A DNA stretch of 23,862 nucleotides from the NCBI GenBank assembly GCA_031370485.1, contig JANMQK010000015.1, forward strand, positions 1 through 23,862. The letters are read 5' to 3'. Made by a program: the position numbers and the translations under genes. The DNA comes from JANMQK01 sp031370485 (lineage in GTDB: Bacteria; Acidobacteriota; Polarisedimenticolia; Gp22-AA2). Positions within the stretch are counted from its first letter, which is position 1, and each line of letters begins with the position of its first letter. Shown one piece after another: positions 7,395 through 15,189 of this stretch. A model generated the notes under the pieces. The model was not told the DNA's origin and did no database searches. It saw only the letters and a program-made list of their open reading frames with translations.

Positions 7395-7748
7395 TCAGCC
7401 TATCACTTCGCGGATCTGGTGGCCCGCCTTCCAGGCCTCGTACCGGGCGCGTCCGGACAGGGCGCCCCGGCCCACCACGACGCACAGGTAGTACTCCGGC
7501 CCGATGGCCCGCATGATGGTCAGCCTCGTCGGGCTCGAGATCGTCACCTCCTCCAGGGGCTCTCCCGGCAGGTCCCTGAGCGAGTTCGTCGCCCGCCGGA
7601 CGACACCGATTCCCTCCGCGGAGGCCAGCTCGATATTGAAGTCTTCGTCCGCCGCCAGCTTCTCCACGGGTATTCCGTCAAGCCCCATGACCGCGGCCCC
7701 CAGGAACCCCGGGGTTTTCTCCATCATCTCGCGCAGTACCTCCCTCAT
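7395..7748 (-). CDS. Roadblock/LC7 domain protein (MglB-like)
   Basis: A 117-residue single-domain protein. The pattern MREVLREMMEKTPGFLGAAV, MGLDGIPVEKL and a late hydrophobic strand (EYYLCVVVG) matches the Roadblock/LC7 fold, an alpha-beta dimerisation domain. In bacteria these often act as co-GAPs for MglA-type small GTPases in polarity and motility, but many have no known partner. No small GTPase gene is present in the window. The ATG at 7748 overlaps the TPR gene stop (ATGA). Upstream in-frame codons lie inside the TPR gene and look unnatural. Family assignment is confident; the role is not. Confidence 0.82.
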   Translation of the reverse strand: MREVLREMMEKTPGFLGAAVMGLDGIPVEKLAADEDFNIELASAEGIGVVRRATNSLRDLPGEPLEEVTISSPTRLTIMRAIGPEYYLCVVVGRGALSGRARYEAWKAGHQIREVIG

Positions 7749-9004
7749 CGCTCCCTGGCCTCCCTGGCGGCCGCACCGGAGCCGCATTGAATCGCCTGCA
7801 GCCAACGTTCGAGCCTGAGCGCCTTCGGGGGCCGGCGCGGAGCGGGCGTGGGATTCCCGGGATCGGGCGCGAGTTGCCCGGCGGCAAAAGCGTCCTCACC
7901 GTCGGGCGCGTTCCCGTTCCGCGGCTCCTCCCCCGCTTCGGGCGCGGCCCCGGCGCCCGGCCATGCCCCGGCCTCCGGCGCCGCCCACGCCTGGGATTTC
8001 CCCGACTCGTCCTGCGAGGCGCCGGTCCACTGGAACCCGGATTCACGAGGATTGGTTTCCTTCGACCAGTCCGGCTCGGGACGCGCGCCGCCCGGCTCGA
8101 GCTCCTCGAGGCGCCGGCGCAGCCGCTCGTTCGCCGGGTCGAGACGCAACATGGCCCTGTAGACTTCGAGCGCGCGCTGCACGAGTCCCTGGCGCAGGTA
8201 GAGCTCCGCGAGAGTGTTCGTCTGGAGCGCGTCCGGCTCCTCGTCCGCTTCCGGCCCTCTTCCAGGCGCGGGAGAGGCCTCGGACGCCGGCCAGGGATGG
8301 CCCCCGGCCTCTTTTTCCTGATCGCCGCTCGGGGTCGAGACCGGCTCTACCCGCACGCGCGCGGTTGGGAGGTCATCCACGGACGGCTCGGGGGCCGGCG
8401 TCGCGCGGCGCTCCGGCACGGGACGGGCGGAAGCGCCCGTGCCCGTCGTGACGCTGCCGGCCCCTGCCGTTGGGTCGATGTCTCCCGGGCGGTAGTCGAG
8501 GGCCGGGTCGAGAGCCGCGCTGGCCGCCGGCGGTGCCGTGGGCCGCGCCTCCTGGACGGCGTTGGTCTCCCGGGAGGCGCGGGGCTCCGGGGGTTCCTGG
8601 AGATCGCTCAGCAGGGCTTCGACCTCGCGGTCGCCGGGCGAGTGCCTGAGCATCGCCCGGTAGGTATCCGCGGCCTCCCGCGGACGGCCCATCCGTCTCT
8701 GCACCTCGGCCAGGAGCTTTCCGGCCAAGTGGTTTTCCGGCATCGTCCTGTGCACATCGGCCAGCGTCTGGTGTGCCAGGTCGAGGTTCCCGGCCTCGAG
8801 GTAGGTGCGGCCGAGGGCGATGCGGGCCGGCAGATAGGCCGGGTGCCGCTGCAGCCCCTGCAGGCAGACCTCCGTCGCCTCGTCGAAACGGCCGAGCTTC
8901 CGGTATTCCTCGGCAAGCTGCAGAAAGGCCCGGGAGAGAGGGTCCTTCGCCAGCCTCTCTTTCAGGGATTCGATCGTCTTTCCCAGAGCCGTGTTTTTCG
9001 CCAT
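7745..9004 (-). CDS. Tetratricopeptide repeat protein with long disordered linkers
   Basis: A 419-residue protein without a signal peptide, so probably cytoplasmic. Residues 1 to about 135 form several TPR units (for example LAEEYRKLGRFDEATEVCLQ and ALGRTYLEAGNLDLAHQTL). Residues about 136-270 are rich in Pro, Ala, Glu and Thr and look disordered. A further TPR (LAELYLRQGLVQRALEVYRA) follows at about 270-300. The remaining tail is again low-complexity, with short Trp-containing motifs. TPRs mediate protein contacts; the partner may be the roadblock protein, whose start overlaps this stop by 4 nt. It heads the eight-gene operon. The Shine-Dalgarno before ATG 9004 is weak (AGG), although the promoter is strong. 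The specific function is unknown. Confidence 0.85.
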   Translation of the reverse strand: MAKNTALGKTIESLKERLAKDPLSRAFLQLAEEYRKLGRFDEATEVCLQGLQRHPAYLPARIALGRTYLEAGNLDLAHQTLADVHRTMPENHLAGKLLAEVQRRMGRPREAADTYRAMLRHSPGDREVEALLSDLQEPPEPRASRETNAVQEARPTAPPAASAALDPALDYRPGDIDPTAGAGSVTTGTGASARPVPERRATPAPEPSVDDLPTARVRVEPVSTPSGDQEKEAGGHPWPASEASPAPGRGPEADEEPDALQTNTLAELYLRQGLVQRALEVYRAMLRLDPANERLRRRLEELEPGGARPEPDWSKETNPRESGFQWTGASQDESGKSQAWAAPEAGAWPGAGAAPEAGEEPRNGNAPDGEDAFAAGQLAPDPGNPTPAPRRPPKALRLERWLQAIQCGSGAAAREARER

Positions 9005-9061
9005 GTGTCTAACCTATTGGAAATTCGGGGGTAAGGGCGCCCGTCCCGCGCGGCCTGGCAG

Positions 9062-9091
9062 ATTATAGAGAATGCTCTAAAGGCTTGTCAA
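9062..9091 (-). promoter_or_regulatory. Consensus sigma70 promoter of the TPR-roadblock-accBC-aroK operon
   Basis: On the minus strand TTGACA (9091-9086), an 18-bp spacer and a perfect TATAAT (9067-9062) form the strongest promoter in the window. The predicted start near 9055 gives a leader of about 50 nt before the TPR gene. The -35 lies immediately against the T-tract of the pilus operon terminator, so the two operons are packed end to end. Confidence 0.8.
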
Positions 9092-9124
9092 AAAAAGAAA
9101 TGCCCCCGGCTGCGCGCCGGGGGC
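9090..9124 (-). terminator. Rho-independent terminator of the pilM-Q/lipoprotein operon
   Basis: A perfect 9-bp GC stem, GCCCCCGGC at 9102-9110 paired with 9116-9124 around a 5-nt loop. On the minus strand it is followed by a T-rich run (9101-9091, eleven bases that are nearly all T). It lies 23 bp after the lipoprotein stop. Confidence 0.9.
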
Positions 9125-9147
9125 GTGAAGGGTTCTCCCGCCTAGGG

Positions 9148-9633
9148 CTAGGGGACGATTTCCACCGGCACCTTGGCGTTGAACTCGACCGGCCGGCCTA
9201 TGACGTCCTCCCCCATGAAACTGAACCGGGCGGTGTCGACGGTCCCGGCAGGCGGCTTCACCCCGGCGGGGATTATGGCGATGGTGAACGATCCCGTGTC
9301 ACCGATCTGAAAGAAGGTGTCATCGGGGATTCCTGCTGCGGGAGGGAACAGGCCTCCATCCCAGGCAACCGTGAAGGACGTGAACTTGACGCCGTTGAGG
9401 ACGACATTCGACGTCGTGGAAGTGTTGCGGTCGAAAACCGTGAAGCCGATGGAGGCCTCCACGTCCGCCGTGACGTCCGCGGCGGAGTTCCCGGTGACCC
9501 CGGTGCCGGTGACCACGATCAACGCCTCGCCCATCTTGGGGTTCTTGCCGGTCTGGTTGCAGCCGAGACCTGGCAGACCCAGGACGATAAGGCTCAGGAC
9601 TGCGAGCAGGCCGGTACGCGTACGACTCGTCAT
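9148..9633 (-). CDS. Small putative lipoprotein at the end of the pilMNOPQ operon, unknown function
   Basis: A 161-residue exported protein. It has a basic N-terminus and hydrophobic core (residues 1-24), then Cys25 in PGLGCNQ. This is an atypical lipobox, with Gly at -3 rather than Leu or Val, so lipidation is likely but not certain. The mature part alternates short hydrophobic strands with Gly/Thr/Asn turns and ends in VEFNAKVPVEIVP, which suggests a beta-sandwich of Ig or cohesin-like type. I do not recognise a named family. Its ATG overlaps the pilQ stop (ATGA), and it is the last gene before the terminator, so it is made with the secretin. An accessory role at the secretin is plausible but inferred. 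It lacks the TPRs of PilF/PilW pilotins. Confidence 0.82.
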   Translation of the reverse strand: MTSRTRTGLLAVLSLIVLGLPGLGCNQTGKNPKMGEALIVVTGTGVTGNSAADVTADVEASIGFTVFDRNTSTTSNVVLNGVKFTSFTVAWDGGLFPPAAGIPDDTFFQIGDTGSFTIAIIPAGVKPPAGTVDTARFSFMGEDVIGRPVEFNAKVPVEIVP

Positions 9634-12287
9634 GGTTTGTCCTCCTGCGGCTCCGTCTTCTTCGAGATCCTCGGGGTGATGAAGATCAGCAGCTCGGTGT
9701 TCTTGCGATTGATCGATTTATTCCTGAAGAGCCAGCCGAGACCCGGGATCTTCGACAGCCCGGGAACGCCGGCCTGCGTGACCGAATCGTTCAGCTTGAA
9801 GATGCCGCCGATGACGGCGGTCCCCCCGTCGGCGACCAGGATCTGGGTCTGCGCCCTTTCCGTGATGATCGGCGGCACCTGGCCCACGCGGTTCACGAAG
9901 TCGGGCGAGGAGTTGTCAACCTTCACGTCCATGATCACCGTGCCTTCCTTGGTGATCTGGGGCGTGACCTCGAGCTTGAGCGAGGCCGACACGAACTCGA
10001 CGTTGATCTGGGTCGCCGTGGTGCTGACAACCGGGATCTGCACGCCCTGCTCGATGGTCGCCTTCTGGTTGTTCTGCGTGGCGATGCGCGGCGAGGAGAG
10101 GATCTTGACGTCGCCGTTCAGCTCGAAGGCATCGAGTTGGACGTCGAGCGTGAGCGAGTCCAGGACGTTGCCGAAGCTCAGGCCCAGCCTGCCCGCGCTG
10201 GCGGACGATTTCAGGTTCACGTCGTAGTCGAAGGTTCCGTTGTGCGGGAACTGGAGGTTCGTCTGCGTCCCGTGGGCCGCGTCCGCCTTGCCGTGGACGC
10301 CCCAGATGATCCCGAAGTCGCGCTCGAACTCGCGGTCGGTCTCGACGATCCGTGCCTCGATCACAACTTGAGGCGTCTGCTCGTCCAGGGCGTCGATCAG
10401 GCGGTTGATCCGATCCTGGCGGTCCCTGAGGTCGGTGATGATGAGCGTGTTCGTCCTGTCATCCATGATCACGTCGCCCCGCTTCGACATGATTCTCTTG
10501 ATGATCGGGGTGACGTCCTTCGACTTGGCGTACGACAGGCTCCGCGTGAAGGTGATGGGCTCCTCCTCGAGCTCCTGCGCCTCGAGGAGCGACTTGCGGG
10601 CCGCGGCCTCCGAGGCCAGCTTCTGCGTGCTGGCGATCCGGATGACGTTGTTCTCGAAGACCTTGTCGAGACCGTTGTTCTTCAGGATGATGTCGAGCGC
10701 CTGGTCCTCGGGCACGTTCTCGAGGACGATCGTCAGGGTTCCGGCCACGCCGGGATCCAGGACGATGTTGAACCCCGTGATTTCATGGAACAGCCGGAAG
10801 ACGTCCTTCAGGTCGGCGTCCTTGAAGTTCAGCGAGATCCGCTTGCCTGTGTATTTCGGCCCGTTGTCGGAGATCGACCGCGCCGAGTACTTGCCGAGAC
10901 CCTGCGAGATCATGACGTCCCCGCTGGTGTTTTTTGCCGCGGGCCGGAACCGGACCTCGGGCGGATGCTGTTCGACCTTCACCTCGCCCTGGGCCATGAG
11001 CGGATTGGCGGGGCTCGGCATGCCCTCCGCGGAGGCCATGTCGCCTGTCCCGGAGTCCGACGCCTCGCTCTGACGCGCGCCATCCGGCGCTCCCGTCTCT
11101 CCCGCCGGCCCGGTCGCGTCCGGCTGCGTCGAAGACGGCTGGGTCGAGGACGGACCGCCTTCGACCGGAGGCAGCATGTTCTTCTGTGATCCCGGTGTTT
11201 CGGCCGCCAGCGGGACGGCAACCTGCGTCCCCGAATCCTGCGACTGTTCCGCCGCAAGACGCACGGCTTCTTCCGAGAAATCGACAACCAGCCCGTGGTC
11301 GGTGGGCACGATGGCGTAAGGCCTGGGCGATGTCATGTCCAGCACGACCCTCGCGACCGGCCGCGGCCTCGTCGCGAACTGCGCCACGCGGACCTTCGAC
11401 AGGACGGGCGAGCCGACCGGGATCGACTTGGTCCGGGTCTTGTCGACGACACCGACCAGGTCGATCACGAGACGCGGCGGGTTCTTCAGCTCGAAGTGCT
11501 CCTGGCTCAGCGGGCCGTCGGCCTCGAGGACGACGGTCGGCGCATCGCCTTTGGCGTTGGCCTCGATCGACAGCAGCGTGCGCGCGGCCTTCCCCGCCGG
11601 GACCGGTCCGCGGACGACCTTGACCGCCGTCGGAGGCGGAGCGGAGGGCGGGGCCTGGGGCGCCGCGGCAGGCGGTTCCGAAGGGGGCAGCGCCTGCAGG
11701 TCCTCGACCGGCTGATCCGGCCCGGTTGCGGAAGGCGCCGCCGTCTCGGTCGTTTCAACAGCCGCCGGCTCGACCGTCCCGCCCGGGACAGTCCCGGTCG
11801 CGGACGCGTCCGTTCCCTGGGCCACCAGGGGGGCCTCGGGGGTGTTGTCGGCGTCTCCGAGCGACGGGAAGTCGACGAACAGGTCGTGTCCGTCCAGGCG
11901 GATGGCCTGGTGGGCGGCGAGCACCTTCGTGAACTCGAACCTGGCGATGGTTCCCCCGTCGACACTTTCGATGCGGCTCACCCGCACGCCCTCAACCTGG
12001 GGGGTGCCGATGCGGATCTCCTCGGAGATCCCCTCGACGTGAACGTCGAGCAGCTCGAGGACCAGTGTCCGTGCATCGGGCTGGTACGAGGTGTAGCTGA
12101 ACGGGTAGTTCCCGTGCAGGATCACCTCGGTGCCCGAGGGTGTCGACGAGTGGTCGATGCCGCTGATGACCACCGCGGCCGGGGCGCTCAACGCCGCCTG
12201 ACCGGGCTCGCTGACGGGCGGGTTGCCCGAACAGCGCAAGGCGGCCGCGGCGATCGTAAACAGGATCGCAACCTTACTGAACTTCAT
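9630..12287 (-). CDS. pilQ: Type IV pilus outer-membrane secretin PilQ
   Basis: An 885-residue secretin that forms the outer-membrane channel for the pilus. Domains in order: signal sequence (1-20); a first AMIN domain, which binds peptidoglycan (about 38-145); a Pro/Ala-rich linker (145-222); a second AMIN domain (222-345); a long low-complexity linker (345-455); an N0/STN-like domain beginning RISLNFKDADLKDVF (about 475-545); an N1 domain (about 565-640); and the secretin barrel from PQVVIEARIVE (about 640) to LLIFITPRI (about 871). The family motif VPGLSKIPGLGWLF is present. AGGAGG sits 7 nt before the ATG. The start overlaps the pilP stop and the stop overlaps the lipoprotein start. It is longer than the usual 700-780 residues because of the linkers. 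Confidence 0.95.
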   Translation of the reverse strand: MKFSKVAILFTIAAAALRCSGNPPVSEPGQAALSAPAAVVISGIDHSSTPSGTEVILHGNYPFSYTSYQPDARTLVLELLDVHVEGISEEIRIGTPQVEGVRVSRIESVDGGTIARFEFTKVLAAHQAIRLDGHDLFVDFPSLGDADNTPEAPLVAQGTDASATGTVPGGTVEPAAVETTETAAPSATGPDQPVEDLQALPPSEPPAAAPQAPPSAPPPTAVKVVRGPVPAGKAARTLLSIEANAKGDAPTVVLEADGPLSQEHFELKNPPRLVIDLVGVVDKTRTKSIPVGSPVLSKVRVAQFATRPRPVARVVLDMTSPRPYAIVPTDHGLVVDFSEEAVRLAAEQSQDSGTQVAVPLAAETPGSQKNMLPPVEGGPSSTQPSSTQPDATGPAGETGAPDGARQSEASDSGTGDMASAEGMPSPANPLMAQGEVKVEQHPPEVRFRPAAKNTSGDVMISQGLGKYSARSISDNGPKYTGKRISLNFKDADLKDVFRLFHEITGFNIVLDPGVAGTLTIVLENVPEDQALDIILKNNGLDKVFENNVIRIASTQKLASEAAARKSLLEAQELEEEPITFTRSLSYAKSKDVTPIIKRIMSKRGDVIMDDRTNTLIITDLRDRQDRINRLIDALDEQTPQVVIEARIVETDREFERDFGIIWGVHGKADAAHGTQTNLQFPHNGTFDYDVNLKSSASAGRLGLSFGNVLDSLTLDVQLDAFELNGDVKILSSPRIATQNNQKATIEQGVQIPVVSTTATQINVEFVSASLKLEVTPQITKEGTVIMDVKVDNSSPDFVNRVGQVPPIITERAQTQILVADGGTAVIGGIFKLNDSVTQAGVPGLSKIPGLGWLFRNKSINRKNTELLIFITPRISKKTEPQEDKP

Positions 12288-12829
12288 AGCCTATCCTCCT
12301 CCGCTGGCGTCAGCCGCTTGGTCACGTCCCGGTAGGGCTTGATGCTTCTGGGATCGTTGACATCCTGCCGGAACAACACCGTGCCGGTCTTTCGGTCTAT
12401 CCGTACGATCTTCCCGTCGTAGAGCGTGTCGCCCAACTTCAGGAAGTACCCCTTGTTGTCACTGCCGTTGAAGAACGCGATGGCCCCCCTGCCCTTCTGC
12501 ACGATGCCGACAAGGTCGACCTCGGAGATGAGCATTCCGGCGATTCCCCTGGGACGCGGGCCCTTGCTGGGCGCGTTCAGGGCGTCGACCAGGGAACGGA
12601 AGGGGTCCCGGCGTCCGGCAGGGTCGTAGGTGAAACCGCGACCGGAGAGGACGGCCTCGTTTTCCTCCATGATCTTGTGGATTGTGTCGTTGGCGTTCTG
12701 CGCCGCGGCCTCCGTCCCCGCGGCGGGCGCGGCGGCGGGCTGCTGCTCGGCCATGGCCCGTCCGGACCCCATGAGCAGGAGACCCAGCGCGGGCAATGCG
12801 GCGAGCGCGAGCAGGCCCTTGTGCGTCAC
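12284..12829 (-). CDS. pilP: Type IV pilus inner-membrane alignment protein PilP
   Basis: A 181-residue periplasmic protein that links PilN/PilO to the PilQ secretin. The GTG start at 12829 overlaps the pilO stop (GTGA) and has GGGAGG 9 nt upstream. A clear signal sequence (LLALAALPALGLLLMGSGRA) probably ends at AMA before Glu. There is no lipobox Cys, unlike the PilP lipoprotein of Pseudomonas. The hallmark GRRDPFRSLVD lies just before the C-terminal beta domain (GIAGMLISEVDLVGIV, then GDTLYDGKIVRID). Longer in-frame starts run back through pilO and are shadows. The stop overlaps the pilQ ATG. Confidence 0.92.
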   Translation of the reverse strand: MTHKGLLALAALPALGLLLMGSGRAMAEQQPAAAPAAGTEAAAQNANDTIHKIMEENEAVLSGRGFTYDPAGRRDPFRSLVDALNAPSKGPRPRGIAGMLISEVDLVGIVQKGRGAIAFFNGSDNKGYFLKLGDTLYDGKIVRIDRKTGTVLFRQDVNDPRSIKPYRDVTKRLTPAEEDRL

Positions 12830-13395
12830 GGCTGCGACCCTCCCTTGTCGTCGTAGACGAATGTCGTCGCGATGAAATTCGAGACAATCGAACCTCGTCC
12901 GGAACCCTTGGCGGTGATGTTGACGTTGCTCACGTTGATGATCCGCGAGTACTTGCTGATCCTGTCGAAGAACACGCCCAGGTCGTGGTAGTCGCCCTCG
13001 ATCTCCATGGTGATGGGGAATTCCTTGTAGAACTCCACCGGGCGAAGGCCGTTCGGGCTGAACTTCTTGAGGTCGAGGTTGGACTGGTCGGCGAGGTTCT
13101 TCACCCACTTCAGCAGCTCGCCCGTCTCCGGCTCGGTCGGCAGGATCGAGAGCAGGTCGCTGAGCTTTGCCTGGAGGTTCTCGATCTCCTTCTCGAACTC
13201 GGGCAGCTTGGCCTCGATTGCCTGGCCCTTGCGGATATCGGTCTGCAGGCCCTCGAGGCGGGACCGATCCGCGGCGTTTTTCTTCGCCATATCCCCGAAG
13301 TTGGGATAGGCCATCCAGGCGACGCCGACCATGGCGCCGGCCATGACCGCCACCAGCGCGAACTGTCCCCAGAACGGAAGCTTCTTGAAGTCCAT
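12826..13395 (-). CDS. pilO: Type IV pilus inner-membrane protein PilO
   Basis: A 189-residue bitopic protein of the inner-membrane alignment subcomplex. It has a short cytoplasmic tail (MDFKKLPFWG), a TM helix at about 11-30, a periplasmic coiled coil (about 38-85, with IRKGQAIEAKLPEFEKEIEN) and a C-terminal ferredoxin-like domain beginning near LLKWVKNLADQSNLDL. It pairs with PilN. GGAGG lies about 9 nt before the ATG. It follows pilN after 15 nt, the only non-overlapping junction in the pilM-Q run, and overlaps pilP by 4 nt. Confidence 0.93.
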   Translation of the reverse strand: MDFKKLPFWGQFALVAVMAGAMVGVAWMAYPNFGDMAKKNAADRSRLEGLQTDIRKGQAIEAKLPEFEKEIENLQAKLSDLLSILPTEPETGELLKWVKNLADQSNLDLKKFSPNGLRPVEFYKEFPITMEIEGDYHDLGVFFDRISKYSRIINVSNVNITAKGSGRGSIVSNFIATTFVYDDKGGSQP

Positions 13396-13410
13396 CGTTC
13401 CGCCCTCCCC

Positions 13411-14028
13411 CTAGGTTCCCGGCCGCGGGGTCGCCGCGGCCGGCTCGTCCGCGGCTGGCGTGGCCGCGGGCTGCGGAAGGAACTGACAGGTCAGCGAGAA
13501 TGTCACGCCGGCCGGGATCGAGGAGATCGCCCCGAGGACGACACCCTGGAAGTACCGCGACCCGGTGAGGTTGTTGTAGAAGTTCGATACGGCGTTGTAG
13601 GTGGTGGCCTTCCCCTGGATCTGGATGGCGAAGGAGCCCTCGCTCATCGAATCGAGCCAGAGGAAGTCCGGGAGCTGCTTGCTGATCTCGTCGAGCAGGT
13701 GTACGGGACCACTCTGGTTCCGCTTGAGCTGCGTGACGAGGGTGATCTTGCGCTGGAGGAGCTCCTTCTTGGCCTTGTAGTCCTCGCCCTTCTTGATGAT
13801 GGCCTGGAGGCGCTCCTTCTCCTGCTCCGCCTTGGTGATCTCCCTGACCAGGCCCGTGTGCTCGTTGCTCAGGCTGAACCAGCGCCAGCTGATGAACAGG
13901 AGCGACAGGATCACGACCCCGCTCATCAGGACGTTCTGTCCCATGACTCCCGAGCCCTCGGCACGCGGCGCTGCCTTCGCCCTCGTGCGGCCGCCCTTGG
14001 TGTCGGCGATCAGGTTGATCTTTATCAT
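13411..14028 (-). CDS. pilN: Type IV pilus inner-membrane protein PilN
   Basis: A 205-residue bitopic protein. The cytoplasmic N-terminus begins MIKINLI, the conserved segment that binds the groove of PilM. A TM helix lies at about 34-52, a Lys/Glu-rich coiled coil at about 60-105, and the periplasmic PilN fold after PVHLLDEISKQLPD. The last 20 or so residues are a Pro/Ala/Thr-rich tail (PQPAATPAADEPAAATP) that is longer than is usual for PilN and probably disordered. The ATG overlaps the pilM stop (ATGA). Confidence 0.93.
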   Translation of the reverse strand: MIKINLIADTKGGRTRAKAAPRAEGSGVMGQNVLMSGVVILSLLFISWRWFSLSNEHTGLVREITKAEQEKERLQAIIKKGEDYKAKKELLQRKITLVTQLKRNQSGPVHLLDEISKQLPDFLWLDSMSEGSFAIQIQGKATTYNAVSNFYNNLTGSRYFQGVVLGAISSIPAGVTFSLTCQFLPQPAATPAADEPAAATPRPGT

Positions 14029-15083
14029 CGGCCGTCTCCCGTGCGGCGCGAGGCCAGACCGACCGCGATCGAAACGCTCGGACTGAGGTCCTCGACCGCT
14101 CCGGGCGGAATGGCCTTGCTGATCTGGACCCGGTGGAACGGGTTCATCAGCTCCACCGGGACCCTGAACCTCTCGGCCAGCGACTCCTTGAGGTGGGGCA
14201 CGCGCGACGACCCCCCGGCCAGGACCAGCTTCTCGATGCTTTCTCCCGGAGTCGTGTTCTTGAAGAAATCGATGGTCTTCTGGATCTCCGCCCCAACGAA
14301 ATCGTTGATCGAGGCCAGGATGGGGGTGACGTTCTCGACCGGGATTCCGTCGACACCCTCACCCCGCTTGAGGATCTCGGCCTGGTCGAAGCTGAGGCTC
14401 AGCTCCTTCCTGATGGCGTCGTTGTAATGGTTCCCGCCCACTGAGATGTCGCGCCAGAAGATCGAGTTCGATCCCTTCAGGATGGCGACGTTGGTCGTGG
14501 AGGCGCCGATGTTGATCAACGCCGTCCCGGCGGAAGGGTCGATCTCGTAGTTCATCTCGTAGCAGTTCTGCAGGGCGAACACATCGACGTCGACCAGGGC
14601 GGGGTTCTTGCCCGCCTGGGTCACGACGGAGGTGTAATCGTTGATCTTGTCCTTCTTGGCGGCCACCAGGAGCACGTCCATGTTGCCCTCCCCGCCGCCC
14701 TTGAGAACCTGGTAGGCCAGGTTCACGTCTTCCACGTCGAAGGGGATATACTGCTCGGCCTCCCAAGGGATGACTTCGGCGAGCTCCTCCTCGGAGGTCG
14801 CCGGGATCGATATTTTCTTGATGATCACGCTGTGGCCCGAGAGCGCGATGGCGACGTCCTGGCTCTTGAGCTTTCTGGCGCTGAAGGCCTTCTGGATGGC
14901 GTCCACCACCAGGCCGGCGTCCATGATGGCTCCGTCGACGATGGCCTCTGGCGACAGGCGCTCCACCGCCAGGTTAACCAGCTGGTAGCCGGCGCCCTTG
15001 CCGAGTTCTTTCAGCTCGACGATTTTCACGGCGCTTGAGCCGATATCCAGGCCGATGAGCGTTTTTGGCTTCGAGAAGAACAC
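14025..15083 (-). CDS. pilM: Type IV pilus actin-like ATPase PilM
   Basis: A 352-residue FtsA/actin-fold cytoplasmic protein that docks on the PilN tail. Phosphate loop 1 is LIGLDIGSSAVKIVELK near the N-terminus, phosphate loop 2 is ALINIGASTTNVAILKG, and the adenosine motif is LVLAGGSSRVPHLKE near the C-terminus. I chose GTG 15083 because GGGGAGG sits 6 nt upstream and it gives VFFSKPKTLIGLDIG, the normal PilM N-terminus. A longer in-frame GTG at 15131 has no Shine-Dalgarno and adds a Cys/Pro/Arg stretch. It is the first gene of the pilMNOPQ operon, with its promoter at 15162-15189. Confidence 0.94.
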   Translation of the reverse strand: MFFSKPKTLIGLDIGSSAVKIVELKELGKGAGYQLVNLAVERLSPEAIVDGAIMDAGLVVDAIQKAFSARKLKSQDVAIALSGHSVIIKKISIPATSEEELAEVIPWEAEQYIPFDVEDVNLAYQVLKGGGEGNMDVLLVAAKKDKINDYTSVVTQAGKNPALVDVDVFALQNCYEMNYEIDPSAGTALINIGASTTNVAILKGSNSIFWRDISVGGNHYNDAIRKELSLSFDQAEILKRGEGVDGIPVENVTPILASINDFVGAEIQKTIDFFKNTTPGESIEKLVLAGGSSRVPHLKESLAERFRVPVELMNPFHRVQISKAIPPGAVEDLSPSVSIAVGLASRRTGDGR

Positions 15084-15157
15084 CGCCGACCTCCCCTTGT
15101 TCTCCGGCCCTCGCGGGCACGACGCTCTCACCAGGAGTGCGCCGCTTTTTCACGAAA

Positions 15158-15169
15158 TTTCAATATATT
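15158..15169. promoter_or_regulatory. Third copy of the TTTCAATAT box, over the pilM -10
   Basis: TTTCAATATATT here shares an 11-bp core (TTTCAATATAT) with the minus-strand reading of the left arm of the inverted repeat upstream of pilB, and 9 bp with the right arm. It overlaps the predicted pilM -10. A one-mismatch relative, TTTGAATATG, lies at 15226-15235. A common regulator of pilB and pilMNOPQ is possible; part of the match could simply reflect the -10 sequence. Confidence 0.35.
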
Positions 15170-15189
15170 CCGCGATCCCGATTGTGCAA
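15162..15189 (-). promoter_or_regulatory. Sigma70-type promoter of pilMNOPQ
   Basis: On the minus strand TTGCAC (15189-15184), a 16-bp spacer and TATATT (15167-15162). The predicted start near 15155 gives a leader of about 72 nt to the pilM GTG. That is close to the leader length inferred for pilB. Confidence 0.55.

Noticed and set aside
5611..7491. A 626-codon plus-strand open frame opposite accC and accB
   Set aside because: Its composition (Arg, His, Asp, Gly, Val-rich without family motifs) is that of an antisense shadow in GC-rich DNA; accC and accB on the other strand are unmistakable.
12796..14427. A 543-codon plus-strand open frame opposite pilO, pilN and pilM
   Set aside because: Shadow frame without a Shine-Dalgarno, domain or promoter; it crosses three clear pil genes.
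15084..15131. Longer pilM start (GTG 15131)
   Set aside because: No Shine-Dalgarno; GTG 15083 has GGGGAGG at ideal spacing and matches PilM N-termini.
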